DNA of 64,000 nucleotides, taken from assembly GCF_964355755.1 (NCBI RefSeq), contig NC_092674.1:8561001-8625000 (forward strand). Reading direction: 5' to 3'. Numbering within the stretch: position 1 is the first letter of the stretch; every line of letters begins with the position of its first letter. A program made the position numbers and the translations under genes. Below the pieces are notes generated by a model. The model searched no databases. It was given only the letters and a program-made list of their open reading frames with translations, and was not told the DNA's origin. The stretch comes from Antedon mediterranea (lineage: Eukaryota > Echinodermata > Crinoidea > Comatulida > Antedonidae). This document shows, piece after piece, positions 1 to 12,780 of this stretch.

Positions 1-1597
1 TAAAAATGCTACCAAATGCCTGGTGTGCATCGTCATCTCTTCCATCATCTCCCATCCACGTATTGTTTCCTATGAACGAGTTTTCGTACAAATCAACGGT
101 GAAGAATATGTAATCCCCATTGATCATACCAAAATCATAAGCGTACAACATGACGTCACGGACATCACCTCCGTATGCAAACAATAGGATTACTGTAAAA
201 AAACATTAAAACAATACATACATAGTTAAACAGACAAATAGATAGCTGACGTGTTATGTGTATGAGAGTGTTCTGTATTCTGCCTCCCTATATGGACCTA
301 GCTGTGGAGAACAAGCACTAAGTATTCTCTGCATCCACAAGGTTACCCTGACCATGTTAAATCACACTCTACCACGTTTAATAATTCTACTGATGCGGTG
401 ACATGTGCACCATTTACACTAGGACGATAACGATCGACGATAAATAGACAAATATGCATTTTTCATACATAAAACAAAAGAAATACAAAAACTGTTCATT
501 CTAGAATTATAGAATAACCATCTATGCTTCCTTTGATGAAAATGATCTTTTCACACGTTCAATCAAATGACGTCATGATTAGTAACAGCAATAATATCGT
601 GACAATACAACGATTTTATTGTTTTTATTTATCATGACGTCATTTGATTGGAATTTAAAAAATCTTATTTTTATAAAATAAAAAAAAAAACCTTTCTAAT
701 TTCATTTGTTTGTTGTAATAAAAATGCATGCTTATATATATATATTTATCTAGTGTGCCTTTAGCAGCAGCTCAGGTTATCATAATCATAATGTACTAAG
801 TTATCAAAAGTATGTCATAACATGCATATGAATATAGACCAATTCTGTAATGGTCATTTCAATAGAGAAACAAAATCATTCTTACTTCTGGCTTCGTCTT
901 TAGTTTTTTCTAACGTTGTATAATGAGTGTCTTCAGTTCCGTACACTAGGTGTTCATTTCCAGGTTCAAAACTGCTGTATTGGGAAATTTCAACTCCAGC
1001 ATCTTCAAGACTAGTCCGAACTTCCGACGAGGTTAACTGCCACGAGTGTTCGCTGGAAGTAATTATGGCAGCTCTAGACCATTCAAAACGATGAAAAAGC
1101 TCTACAATCATCGGTGCGCATCTGAAGTACGGACCAACAGTACGAACAAATGTAGGATAATTGAGCTTATTTGACATGGATGAAGATGTGCAGCCCCACG
1201 AAATCATAGGAAGATCCCAGGCCGCGGTTAAAAGTCCAGATGGCTCACAGACACTGTCACATCCGGCACCGATGAATCCATGTAGATGCAGAACCAATCC
1301 ATGAGACCATAGATCAACTACTTCGTACAGGCCATCACCAGCATTACAACGTGTGTCGTTCCAGAGGAATCCGATCGATCGATTTGGTAAGAGCGCCGGA
1401 TCATTCTGAATATCATCGATGGCGATAGATGCCGCGCTAGCGATCTTTGAACCTATTGGCCAGGAGCCTGTATATGGCAGCAATACACCAAGTACGATAT
1501 CAGTGGTGTCTCCATATGACCCAACGCTTCCTAAAACCACATTTATGAAAGGTACGATCAGACAGAATCGAATGCATTGCTTTAACCTCATCGGCAT
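1..1597 (-). CDS. Receptor guanylate cyclase / natriuretic-peptide-receptor-like protein, N-terminal part (2 exons, runs off the window)
   Basis: Two exons on the minus strand, 1597..886 and 192..1 (continuing off the edge). The intron 885..193 has GT and AG ends, and the phase-1 codon split restores ATA (Ile). The protein starts MPMRLKQC with a hydrophobic signal peptide (CLIVPFINVVLGS). An ANF-receptor/periplasmic-binding fold follows: DIVLGVLLPYTGSWPIG near residue 33, a GAGCDSVCEPSG loop with the cysteine pair typical of these ectodomains, and LPMISWGC. Exon 2 supplies ILLFAYGGDVRDVMLYAYDF and GMINGDYIFFTVDLY, which aligns with the mammalian NPR segment around GLTGEDYVFFHLD. In this family ligand binding outside the cell drives cGMP synthesis inside. 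The transmembrane, kinase-homology and cyclase parts are not in the window, so an NPR-C-like clearance receptor cannot be excluded. The intron contains a truncated palindromic MITE (410-674). Confidence 0.88.
410..674 (-). mobile_element. Truncated copy of the palindromic MITE, in the receptor intron
   Basis: Begins with the terminal word ACACTAGGACGATAACGATC. Read on the plus strand it matches the reverse complement of the right-hand part of the full copy at 11737-12133 nearly base for base. It stops in an A-rich stretch about 120 bp short of the other end. It carries two CRE-type words TGACGTCAT, as does the full copy. Confidence 0.8.
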
Positions 1598-2365
1598 CTT
1601 TGTCGATTGATTAAATTGTTAGAGATCATTGAATTTTACTGTGATTATCATTTCGTCATTTTAGCAGTAGAAGGACCTGTAAAAGATAACAAAAAGACAA
1701 ACGTTTTATGTCACACCACTAGACTTTTAGAATCTTAAACTTGGTGAAAGTAATTTGACGAGATGGAACATCCGAATTTTCACTTGTAGCTGGTTAGCTT
1801 ACTTGAACTACATGATATATTGCCTTTGTGTTGCATCTTCTTCTTCTTCAATAACATTTATTCAATAATGGTAAAGACAAATAATACAAGAATAATAAAC
1901 AATAAGAAACAGTAATACAAAACAAAAACAAGAAAAGCTAAATAAGAGAAAGGAATGGCATCATTGGGGTCATGATTAGAAGTAAAAAACTTGTCTCACC
2001 ATGACCCCAAGAGAGAGAAAAAAAAAAGATATAAAAGGCTACCTTTATAATTATTGCCATATAAAATTATTGTAGGTACAGTCTTTTAAAGGTGGAAACC
2101 AAACTTTAAATTGCAATATTAGGGTTTTTGTCATCTTTATCAATATCTTATTGCTTCGTCGAAAGTAAAAGAAGAACACAAGAATACAAATGTAATCGAT
2201 GACAGGTTTTCAACCATTACTATTGTGTCAGCATTACTTAATTTTTTATTTATTTCTTTCGGAATCTCTGGTCCATATAAATTAAATGTAATTACAACCC
2301 ATAATTACGTATAAGTTACCGATATTTGTTTACAAATAAGGTTTATCGCAAATAGCTTCTACAAT
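1598..2365. other. Upstream flank of the receptor gene, no gene seen
   Basis: AT-rich sequence presumably holding the 5' UTR and promoter of the guanylate cyclase receptor. I see no TATA box or other element clear enough to call, and no coding exon. Confidence 0.4.
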
Positions 2366-2471
2366 GCATGATGGGAAGGGTTTGGGAGCAAACGTCACAA
2401 CGTGTACGTACATGATTTGTTGTTTGTACGTACGCGTCGTGACGTTTGCTCCCAAATCCTTCCCACCATGC
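2366..2471. repeat. Foldback repeat with about 48-bp arms
   Basis: Left arm 2366-2413 and right arm 2424-2471 are inverted copies sharing TTTGGGAGCAAACGTCAC and the following GTACGTAC, with a 10-bp centre. It looks like a short palindromic MITE. There is no coding potential. Confidence 0.8.
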
Positions 2472-4206
2472 GTCGCGCACGCCATTTGTATGAGTAACTA
2501 TACAATATGACATTATCAATAGGTATTTTTTGTGTTCGAATTCAAAATTGTACAATAGAAATGAATTAAAAATATTCTTTTTTAACAGTATTGTACAGAT
2601 ACTTTCGTCTGGAGCCATGTGCCGTTTTATCAGATTATTTAGTAGTGTTGTTTAAGATCTATTGAGTTTATAGATATAAACTTTTTCTTTTTTTGTTGTT
2701 GATCCAATAGATCGAAAAGTACTTAAAATAGTACTTACAACAACGTCTCAGAAAAGAAAAATTCTCTCCTATAATATTAGGATACATATGAAATGTTCAA
2801 AGATATTGAGTTTAGTTTTTAATTCTAAATGGCGATAATGGAACACTGAACACCCTCTCTCATCACCACTCAACACATTCCATCCTAGTAAGATCTTTCT
2901 CTTTGAAAGCTAGCATTTAGAATATTGGATTGCCGTTATCGATTTTGTAATTTTAAAACATCATTATTCGTATATTGACTTCATGGAGTGTGTAAATAAT
3001 CGATGTTTTACAAGATACCATGTTTTTATATTACTTTTTTTACAAGACGACCCAAAAATATGATCAATAATCATCTAAAATTATATAACGTTAATTAGAA
3101 CTTAAATTACCATCCTCTAAAAGATTATTTAAAAATATTTAATTAATGGAAATGGAAAACATTGAAGATAAAGCTTAAGCCTATTGGAATATAATTTGGA
3201 TAATAATAATAATAATTTATTTGGAAGCTACACTTTTGAAACAGCGGCACACTTCTTGAATGAAGGTGCGTCCAGAGTAAGAAAAATAAAAGTTAGAGAA
3301 AACGTTTATTTAACAATAGGCCTATTTACAGTACAAGGAAACTTAAACTAAATTATGTAGAAGATATAAAAAAACAAAAGTAATACAGGATTTAAAAAGC
3401 AAAGAACTAATCATTTTCATTGTTGATGTACCTAGAAATTTGGATATCATAAAGATAAAGAGAGAAAAACAACGATGTGGAGGTTGAGATCAGAAAGAAC
3501 ATAAGGCCTGAGGAAAAGGTTAACGGTTGTTATGTAATATATATTATTATTTTTTATATTGCGTACGTGTAAATCATAATCTTTGATGAAAAAGATTCAT
3601 TAATCATATAATATCGACGTTACTATAGCCTAGTAGGCCTATATACTCTTTAAAAGGAAATTATTTTTTCCTGTTCTTTACACTTTTATTCCTCCTACGA
3701 TATATTCACCCGATAACACGAGCGGTATTATGTTCAAGCAACAATAAACATCTTACAGTATCATGTCTTTTTCTTCCCAAATGGTTGTAGTATAGCCTCT
3801 CTTTTTTAGTGTAGCCTCTTCTCTCTAAAGGCGATATTGTCACCAGACAGCTGATTGGCATGTGCTAAATTTTACAAAATCAGTGCTATGGTATGAATAT
3901 GTTGCCGTCAGCAGGCACGATACAGCGGGATGTTTATTGCTGCTAAACATGATACCGTCGTTTCACGAGAATCGCCGATACATTTTCATTTCAAGACTTC
4001 ATTAATTCATATTTTCAGAAAAAAAAAATGTCTTTAGATTGTAGAATCGATTTTGATTTTTTAATTCTTTGTCTCCCAATATCATACTTTACTATATTTT
4101 CGTAAGTTTAAATTCAAGATTTATTGTCAAAGACAAAGTAAAAGAAATGTGCTTTTCAATGTTCACAATCGAAAAATACTAATTAATACTATAGTTACTA
4201 AACGTA
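2472..4206. other. AT-rich intergenic stretch, nothing recognised
   Basis: No open reading frame with protein-like composition and no repeat structure that I could recognise. Confidence 0.4.
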
Positions 4207-4310
4207 AGCTCTGTCTATACTATCAAACTTTATGTGACAAAAACATGTGATGTACCCATATGGACATGAGTATGTCATGTCACTGTCAAAATAATTATAC
4301 TGTGTCCTAT
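4207..4310 (+). mobile_element. Partial copy of the TA-flanked MITE family (copy 1)
   Basis: Starts AGCTCTGTCTATACTATCAA after a TA and continues with TTTATGTGACAAAAACATGT and a degenerate internal part. It is homologous to the better copies at 21649, 28004, 32189 and 33154. The right end is lost beside the TTAA-flanked element that starts at 4326. Confidence 0.65.
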
Positions 4311-5079
4311 CAATACGGTATTTAAGAGCCATTGTCTGTAAAAATCAAAGATTTGGTGGCAGATGTAAAAAAATGGATTTCTCTCTAATTTTTACCATGA
4401 ATAGACATTTCAATAAAAAGCATATCTACAACATTCATTTTAATTTTTAGCCTCCGTTGCCATGACAACGGTCAATTATCCAAATTTTGATGTTTTTGCC
4501 ATTTTTCACAGATTTTCTATAGTGAAAAAGTACAAACTTGTATACTTATTTTAACCAAAAATACTTACAGTATACAATTTTTGTTTATAGCAGTGTAAAC
4601 AACATGTATTGAGTTCCATTTAATGTAGAAAAAAAAAATTACAAAATGGAGTTTGGTTGATACCATTATTTTAAAAAGGGGTGTTTTAAAAATATATTTT
4701 TTTTTATAAAAGTAGGCCTATACCTCATAAACGTACCTATAACTTCCAAAGTGGTGTTTTTAAATCAATGAGGTTTTTTAATTTGATAGTCAATAGGTTT
4801 GTCAACAATAATCACGAATAATAATTCGTACATAGGTTTTGTGTTGCCAGGAAAATACGAAAAATACAAAAAATATAACAAAATATCAACAAACAAAACA
4901 CATGTATATGTGGCTTGTCATAATGCTACTAGAGTCATACGAATAGTTTAGATAAAATAGGAGAATGTGTTGCCAGGTTTATTTCAATTAATTGCCAGAA
5001 AAACAGTATTTTGCATTGAAATATTTAGTTGATGGAAAATAATGTTAAACTTGGAAATAATTGCGTCAATGGTTTTTAT

Positions 5080-6780
5080 AAATTTTTAAATCTATTTTGT
5101 GTAAAGAGATACAGAAAGACCTCCCAAAAAATTTGACCTTGTAATAGGTCATTTGAGGTCAAAAGGGGTCAGAATGCAAAACAGGACAGGTCCCCAGTTT
5201 ACTACAACTATTAATGTTTGATCAAAATTTACAAGATAGTTCATAACAATTATCAACAATTTTCATATTTTACCTATAGTGTTAGCAACCATTTCTATGT
5301 GTAACTATGAAAAGTAATTTAAAAAAAAAACGTAAAAAATGGCGTTTTTATAAATACAAAGAATTGATTGCATTTGTAATTTTTCTCAATTTTACTTCTA
5401 CTGCATTCCATTAATGACAAACTTGACCTTGTAAATTCATTCATTTTGAGGTCAACATTTTACCATAGTAACTGTTTCTATGCGAAAATTTCAAAAAAGT
5501 AAGGGGTTTTTCATAAATACAAAACATTTTTTCTACATAGTTTTACATTTCTACTTTTTGCCAAATTTACTTTAAATACTGAATCCTAATAATCTCAGAA
5601 AGAAAGTCTTGACGAATCTGAATAAAGGTAAAAAAAATGACCTTTAGTGTTATCTTAAACCTGTTTACGTAACAAATGATATTTTAAAAAAAATAAAATA
5701 TGGAGTTTCATGAAAAAAAAAATATTTTACATATTGAGGTCAAATGACATCAACATTTTACCTATAGTGTATTGTAGCAACTGTTTCTATACGTAACTAA
5801 GTACAATATTTTTAATATTGGTTTTCATGACTACAAACAATTGATTACATAGCTTTACTACCTTTTACAAAATTTACTTATCTACTGAATCCCAGAAAAT
5901 GTCTGACCTTGGGAAAGGGTAATTTGTTGGGTCAAGTTATGTCAAAATGTATTATTTATGTTATCTTAGAACCTGTTTCTATGCGTAACTAAGGATAATT
6001 GTTTTTTTAAATACAGTTGAACCTCCCGTAAGTGGCCACCCTCGGGACCTGGAAAAGTGGCCGCTTACGGGCGGTGAACCCTTACGGGAGGTTCTGCCGA
6101 TAAAGGGCCAAAATCACTTATTATGGCTATATACGATATTCTTAACAAAACGAGCCTCTCAATTTTCCAGCTAATTGTAGACCTATTATTATTTATAATC
6201 AGGTGGTTTAGTATTTTTTAGCATTTTCAGACAAATTTTAAAAACTTTTATCATATGAAAAATGGTCGGTCAAAATCTGTGTAGTTTTCTCATCTCTTCA
6301 CAGTGTTTTTAAAACCTCTTCAAAATAAAGCTAATATATAAAGAAATACAATAAACATGCATCTCTAATTCATAGGTCCATGCAATAAGTATCACATTTT
6401 TCGATTGGCCGCTTACAAAAAATCTCATTTTTAGTATAAAAAGGTGCCCGCAGCTGCTTACGGTAAGCACCAAATGCACTAATTAGATAGGAAGAACAAA
6501 CAGGCTTTTCAAAGTGCGTCCGTTAAGGGAGGTGGCCGCTGTAATTAAAATATGGGGTTTTCATGAATAAAAATAATCACAGAAGAAAGTGCTTACGAAT
6601 ATGACCTTGTGAAACGGTAATTTGAAAATGCAAATAAGGCATGCCTGCTAATAATCTACAAATTTAAATTTGTATGAGATAAATATGCAAAATCTAAAGA
6701 ATATCTCATTTTTAGTTACCATAGTAACTGTTGCTATGCATAACTAAGGGAAATTAAATAATTATCAGATAATTATTGAT
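5080..6780. repeat. Diverged tandem modules (about 180 bp) inside the long-TIR element
   Basis: The word series CTATGCGTAACTAAG, ATATGGAGTTTTCATGA, TACTGAATCC, GACCTTGTGAAAGG and TTTTACCTATAGTG recurs in order. Copies of the CTATGCGTAAC-type word sit near 5295, 5477, 5660, 5793, 5970 and 6733. Spacing is about 130-185 bp, apart from the gap made by the MITE at 6014-6541. Confidence 0.6.
6014..6541. mobile_element. 528-bp MITE nested in the tandem modules, TA target duplication
   Basis: Left end CAGTTGAACCTCCCGTAAG and right end, reverse-complemented, CAGCGGCCACCTCCCTTAA, flanked by TA on both sides (6012-6013 and 6542-6543). The host module (TTTTTTTAAATA... / ...TAATTAAAATATGGGG) resumes on the far side. 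The internal sequence repeats words such as GTGGCCGCTTACGG. No coding capacity. Confidence 0.6.
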
Positions 6781-8219
6781 TAATAATTAATACTGAATCC
6801 AACCATCACAGTAAAAAAAATATAGAATTTAAAACCAATATTTAATAATAAAGTGTGATATTTTACATGCTGACCTTAAATGAAATGAAAGGGCTTCAAT
6901 ATTTGTTATGTAGCATTAACATACATGAGTATATCATTGACTTTTGATTGGTTCTATTTTGGGGAGGGGAAAGTGGTGGATCCAGGACTTTTAAATAGTT
7001 AGGGGGTTGAAGGCGAGGGTCTAAAAACTTAACTTTATGTCCTATCTTTTGCATTGCAATTTTTAACTTGGGGTGGGTGGGGGCTTGGAGAAAGGGGGAG
7101 TGGGTGGGATGGAGGCGTTTGAATCCGTCTATTCATTGGGGCGATAGTAGCGGCAGTGTGGGTGGTGCTTGAATGCATGCATTTGACACTCTATAGTGGA
7201 TGATCGACCAAAGTGTTACAGTTTATCTTTTTGTGGTTATAGTCGGGGTGGGGGGAGGGAGGGGTGGTAGTCGAAAGTGGTGGTGGATGGGCATGTGGGA
7301 TCTGCTTAGGTTAGCAAATAAAAGAAGTAAACAAATGAAAGAGGAGCTTCAAAATAAGAGAGGAGTAATCTGTTGCAAAGATTAAAATTCACAACGATCT
7401 TATAATTTATTCAAATTTCCAGAGGATATAATCTATAGAACGACATTAAAACTGGGAATTACAGAATCTATAATTAACAAAAAAAATTTTTTCTCACAAC
7501 ACAACTAGAACTATATAAAACATTAAGAATTTTTCTGACCAATGAGTTTCAAATCAAATAATCAAAGAAAATAAAATGTTTTTACTAATATACCATGTTT
7601 TTTTTGTTATAAAAATGCCTATGTTTCTCGCAACACTGCTTGTAGATTTTAAATTTACCCCAGTATTTTATTTTAGAAATCAATTATTAAACATTAGAAC
7701 TACCTATTTATAATAAATCAGCTAAAAAAATACACCACTTTGGGTGTTATGGTGAAGTAAAGTTTAGTTGCATTGAACAATTTAAAAAAAGTGAAAAATA
7801 CCCCTTTTTAAATAAATGGTATCTCTCAAAGTATGAAATTAAAAAAAATAAAACAATTTGGAACAGGTACACAATGCATTTTTATTATGCATACACTAAT
7901 TATTTTTTATAATTAAATGAACAACACAAAAATATCGTTCATCAAAGTAGTACCAATATCCATTTTAAAAAACCTTAAAAAAGGACAAAATTTGTCAAAA
8001 ACACAAATTTGGCCGTTGCCATGGAAATATACGTGTGAAATAAAAAATACTTCATATTTTATTTCTCTCAACACATATATAGCCATGTGCAAAATTTGAA
8101 AGAAATCCATTTTTTTTAGTCTGCCACTCTTTTTGATATTTCTTTGATTCTTACAGACAATGGCTCTTAATATTTTATATGAAAATGTACTCAACTAGTT
8201 CTATATTTTTTGTTGAGAA

Positions 8220-8960
8220 TTGGTATACCTATAGGCCTACAATTTCAATTAAGCAGACAACCACAATCAGAATCGAATCGAACCAGCTCCATGACAATTT
8301 AATTACTCTTAAATTAGTTACATAATCGTGATGAGCCTTTAGGGTGTATATATTTGATTATGTTGTTGCTATTGATGTCACTATACTACAATTACATTAG
8401 AAGGCATGACGGAAATAAAACAGATGCATACAAAAATTGTATGTAATGATTTATTAAATTTATAGGCATTCCTGGCGCGGCTCTCTGGTCTTGGCTTACA
8501 GTAAATGATTGATGAACTGTGGTGCAATGCTTTATGTAACCTGTGAACTGTTGTGTTTTACCCCCATTGAAAAGAGAAATATAACAATAGACATTTGAAG
8601 TGTCGACAATTTTAGATCCAAAACCTTAGCTTAAAGTTTTTATAATTTTTAATTTAATACCACCTTTAATTATAGTGGCATATCAAGTCCCAACGAACTG
8701 ATCATTAAGGGCCCTCAACAAAACATACAAATACACACATTTGACACAAAATATTAGATATTTAGAAAAAGGATGAGGCAACAAACAATATGTACATTAA
8801 AAGTAAACATCGTTTACAATTGTTTACGCTTCGATAGTACGACCACCTGTTTGTATATTCCAACTTTATTTGAATAAGACAGCTGATGAAGCAATACATT
8901 CAATTAAAGAGGCATTATTTAATTTGTTAACACAAATATATTTACTCTAATTCTGTAGTG
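8220..8960. other. Intergenic, nothing recognised
   Basis: AT-rich single-copy-looking sequence between two mobile elements, with no credible ORF. Confidence 0.4.
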
Positions 8961-8963
8961 CTG

Positions 8964-9119
8964 TTTTCCCACTAGGACACACGCAAAGACATAAGCGTAA
9001 CGTACGCCAACGGTTTGACCAATTACAAGCGACAGTTCGGATAATCAATCGCTTGTGATGGGTAAAATTGTTTACGTTACGCTTGTGTTATCACGTTGTG
9101 TCCTAGGATAGTGGAAACT
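8964..9119. mobile_element. Short palindromic MITE
   Basis: Left arm TTTCCCACTAGGACAC... and right arm, reverse-complemented, TTTCCACTATCCTAGGACAC... share the inner words ACATAAGCGTAACGTA (left) and ACACAAGCGTAACGTA (right). The ends resemble those of the elements at 11737 and 32576 (CCCACTAGGAC), so they may belong to related families. Confidence 0.7.
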
Positions 9120-10550
9120 AAGCTCGGACTTCAGAACATTGAGTAAAATGAGTTTATGATGTATAAGGTATTTTAGTGCTACATATCATTGGCGAACACA
9201 TACTCTGTAGAAAATAAGGTAGGCGTAGGTTTCCTGCTAATTGCTAAAGATAGTTCAGAATACTCTTATGGATCATAAAGGTTTTTGACTGTATTCCGAT
9301 TCTAATGGAAGGACAGAATTTATAGTTATTTATACAGTGGTTTATGATGTCAAATGCTTATTTCAAGGAGAAATGTCAACAGTATTTCTAAATGAAATAT
9401 TGATTTTCTAAATATTGTCTATTTTTCTCATCAACTATGTTAATCTCCTTGAAGTAAAATATATGTCAGATACATTGATGGTCGTGATAACCTCTATAAG
9501 TATTTATAACCATGTTAGCATTATGTATCACATCATGTTGTTGTCCAACTCTCATGGGAAAATGATTGCCCCCAACGGTTTATGATTCTATACTAATAAT
9601 CAATCTGTCATCTGTTCGCCATTTCCTTCTTGTTTTCACACACATTATTTTTGATTTATTCATATTCAAAGACAATATAAAATATGAGTATGATTATTCG
9701 CTTCGGTAGAATATTTAATTTACCAAGCAATAAAGTACCTAATTAGAGATAAATTATATTCATGATAGCTGATTCTTTATAAATATAAATAATATACTGC
9801 GTAACATCCAAAATATAATAATTTCATTTTGTAAGACCACATCAAATCGTTTATCTTTTGTCATATCTATTATAACACAGGTACGAGTTAAATAATGAAA
9901 TTAAAAATTCCTCATCTCTTTAGGTGTTTAAAAAATTGTTATTGAAAACCAACTTGTTTAAAACAAAACAAACTTTCTTACTATAATACAGGTGATTAAG
10001 AAAATTAACCAAATCCAACTTGGTTTCAGTTGTCTCAATTCGCATTTATTTTTACGGATTTCGGGATAATCCAAATTTTAATTGTGGCTTTAATGTTGAG
10101 AATCCGCTTCTTTTCTTATGTTACTGCTCTAATTAAAATATACAAAGAGATTTTCAACTTGTAAGGATTTTTCCTTAACGTATAGTTTTAAATTTGTAAG
10201 TGAAATTTTTATTTTTGGATCCGATCTTCTTCGAATTCTGAAATGCTTTATTGTTTTTTACGTACAACAATTTCTTGTTACTTCTGGAAGATTTGATAGA
10301 TGTTTTTTGTTTCAAAATGTTGTATTTGTTATCTGAGGCGCATTGAAGCTAAGGTGGTTCCACCCTGTGAGGCACCTCTATGTAACATATTGAATAAAAA
10401 TAAATTAAAACAACAATATACTACTGTAGACATAGATAATACATTTATCAACATTGCCAATTCCTTGGCAAGATAAGATAAAACATTTAAGATATATCCT
10501 CATTTTGTTGTTATTCTCTTGATTGTATTAGTTTAATATATGACACTTAT
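9120..10550. other. Intergenic, nothing recognised
   Basis: AT-rich; no protein-like ORF and no clear repeat. Confidence 0.4.
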
Positions 10551-10553
10551 TCT

Positions 10554-10720
10554 ACAGCTGTAACTAGATAGAGTCTAACTGACTATCGCAAGTCATATAG
10601 AAACGTCTAATACACCATATATCTGCCAGGAGGTTCATATCGAAAAGTACTCAATACAGCTAGACAATTGTTTCTAGATGACTTGCGATAGTCAGCCAGA
10701 CTCTATCTAGTGACAGCTGC
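10554..10720. mobile_element. Palindromic MITE (about 167 bp)
   Basis: Arms of about 50 bp in inverted orientation. Both contain CAGCTGT, ACTAGATAGAGTCT and CTGACTATCGCAAGTCAT. The centre is a unique stretch of about 65 bp. Confidence 0.75.
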
Positions 10721-11280
10721 ATTGTTTGTAAACAATTTAAAGTGTAAGGAGTTTTTTAAAGGTCATTCCAAAACAATATTCCTCAACCTCGTTTTGGTCT
10801 TTTCATTTTACTGTTATTAGTTTAATAGTGGTTAGTAATTGAAACACAATTCCGATTATTATACTTGATTATTTCGATAAAAGAATGTTTCTCTCCACTT
10901 GGCATTCTACTCGAAATAATTATGTTCTGATATCATTTTAATTTTCATCTAATCATTTCACTAGATCTAGAGATAATTTCATCACCTAGGAGATGAAATT
11001 ACATTTCAATTCTAATCGTTGATGAATAGTAATATTATTTTGAGATCTGAGTTTAGTTTAGTCAGTAAGCAGTGTAATCTGTGAAATTAGAATGTTTGCG
11101 GGTGTAGGCCTATATGAGCGAAATTTCGATCCCTGTATAAATGTAATCAAAAATTATCATTCAGTTTAACTTGTGTATTAATGAGATGGTGTGAATTTGT
11201 CTACGTGAACAAAGAGAAAAGCTAATAATAGATGACACAAGACATAGTAGTGTAGAGTAAATTTGTACATCAGTTCACAT

Positions 11281-11402
11281 TGGGCCCGTTTAGGCTTAGT
11301 TATTTACCCGATGAAGTTGGTTCCTGCGTTCCTGCCAACTAAAGTCGGCAAGAACTATTAGACCAACTTACCCGGGTGAGTAACTAAATCTCAATGGACC
11401 CA
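11281..11402. mobile_element. Palindromic MITE-like repeat
   Basis: Left arm TGGGCCCGTTTAGGCTTAG and right arm, reverse-complemented, TGGGTCCATTGAGATTTAG continue into TTATTTACCCG / TTACTCACCCG. A related left end (GGGCCCGTTCATGC) occurs at 33403 in FUNDC1 intron 4. Confidence 0.6.
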
Positions 11403-11736
11403 TTTGAAAAAAAAATACGTTTATAACCCTTAAGTATAAAACAAAACAAATATGTAATAAAGAACCTCGGTCAATGAAGGGTTTTGTTTCCAAATGAAAG
11501 TAAGCCTATTCACTTGAGAATGGGAATAGTGAAAGCGGGGGAAAGGCATGTCAACAGGTTAAGTCAACATTTGGTCTGCAAGTCGTGCAGAGATCCAGAT
11601 ACTATCCAAGGTGGAGTTAACACTTCAAAACAGGAGAAACTAGAAAGGCGCATCCACTTTTGCCAACTAAAATTGAATTATAAACTGATTTTTATATCAT
11701 TATACGCTCCCCGTTAAAAAATTCCACCAACCTTAA

Positions 11737-12133
11737 GGCCATTCACACTAGGACGATAACGATCGACGATAAATATATAAGCATGCATTTTTTTAACATA
11801 AAACAAAAGAAATTAGAAAGGGTTTCGTTCTAGGACTATAGGATAATCATTTATGCTGTCTTTGATAAAAATAATATTTTTAAAATTCCAATCAAATGAC
11901 GTCATGATACATAGAAACAATAAAATCGTTGTATTGTCACGATATTATTGCTCTTACTAATCATGACGTCATTTCATTGGACGTGTGAAAATATAATTTT
12001 CATCAAAGGAAGCATAGATGGTTATTCTATAGTTCTAGAATGAAAAGGTTTTATATTTCTTTTATTTTATGTATGAAAAATGCAAATTATTGTCTATTAT
12101 CGGCGATCGTTATCGTCCTAGTGTGAATGGGCC
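11737..12133. mobile_element. Full-length palindromic MITE with CRE-like words
   Basis: About 397 bp, near-palindromic over its whole length (arms of about 170 bp). The ends are GGCCATTCACACTAGGACG and, reverse-complemented from the right, GGCCCATTCACACTAGGACG, each running into ATAACGATCG. Each arm carries TGACGTCAT, the full cAMP-response-element palindrome with one flanking base. There is a truncated copy at 410-674. Confidence 0.85.
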
Positions 12134-12780
12134 TTTACACAGAATAACAGTTCCCTAAATAAAGATTATATACCGTAGATATAAACAGGAAACATCGATA
12201 TTAGGCCTAAATGTTAAGATTTACTACTTAGAACCATTTACGTAGTAAAATCATGGAACTATAAATTATTGGTCTAATTTATAGGTCCATGGTATAATGT
12301 AATCCATGCTATTATTCTACATCTTGTAAACGTTTACACAACACAATATACTCACATTGATATGTGTCAGGTAACTCGCTTTTATTCAATCATCTTAGCT
12401 TCCTAATCATTTGAATAGAAGATGTTTACATTATGAATCAATATTAGACGTCTACAGTATACAAGATCCTTGATATTATGAAAGCACAGCGTATAATGGT
12501 TATGAGTATGTGTTGAGAATCTTCAAAAGAAGCGCCCCCATTAAAAAATAAACGCTGCCAGTTTGTACGAAATAACTATCCAATGGGATAGCGAGTCAGA
12601 AATGAAAAAGCAAAACAGACAAATGCAGCAAAACCCCAGGACGCATGAATTATTCATGATTTCTGCCCACGTTCGTCCTGGAAAAAAAAATTACGCCCCC
12701 AGGACACATTCGGGACGAAGCGCCCACTTAACATGGGTTTCCCCTGATTGGGGATGACAGTAGTGTTAAATATATACTTG

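Larger units (their letters stand above)
4326..8166. mobile_element. 3.84-kb non-autonomous DNA transposon with about 450-bp inverted ends and TTAA target duplication
   Basis: Left end GAGCCATTGTCTGTAA (4326) and right end, reverse-complemented, GAGCCATTGTCTGTAA (8166) are each preceded on their own strand by TTAA (4322-4325 and 8167-8170). Homology between the arms continues inward for roughly 450 bp with indels. Shared landmarks include AAAAAATGGATTTCT, CCGTTGCCATG (left) against CCATGGCAACGG (right), TTTAAAAAGGGGT and CCAAAGTGGTGT. The interior has diverged tandem modules of about 180 bp (5080-6780) and no transposase. A TTAA target suggests a Kolobok or piggyBac-type helper; that is inference. 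Confidence 0.75.

Noticed and set aside
1419-1610. 63-codon plus-strand frame
   Set aside because: Antisense to the guanylate cyclase receptor first exon, which has clear homology.
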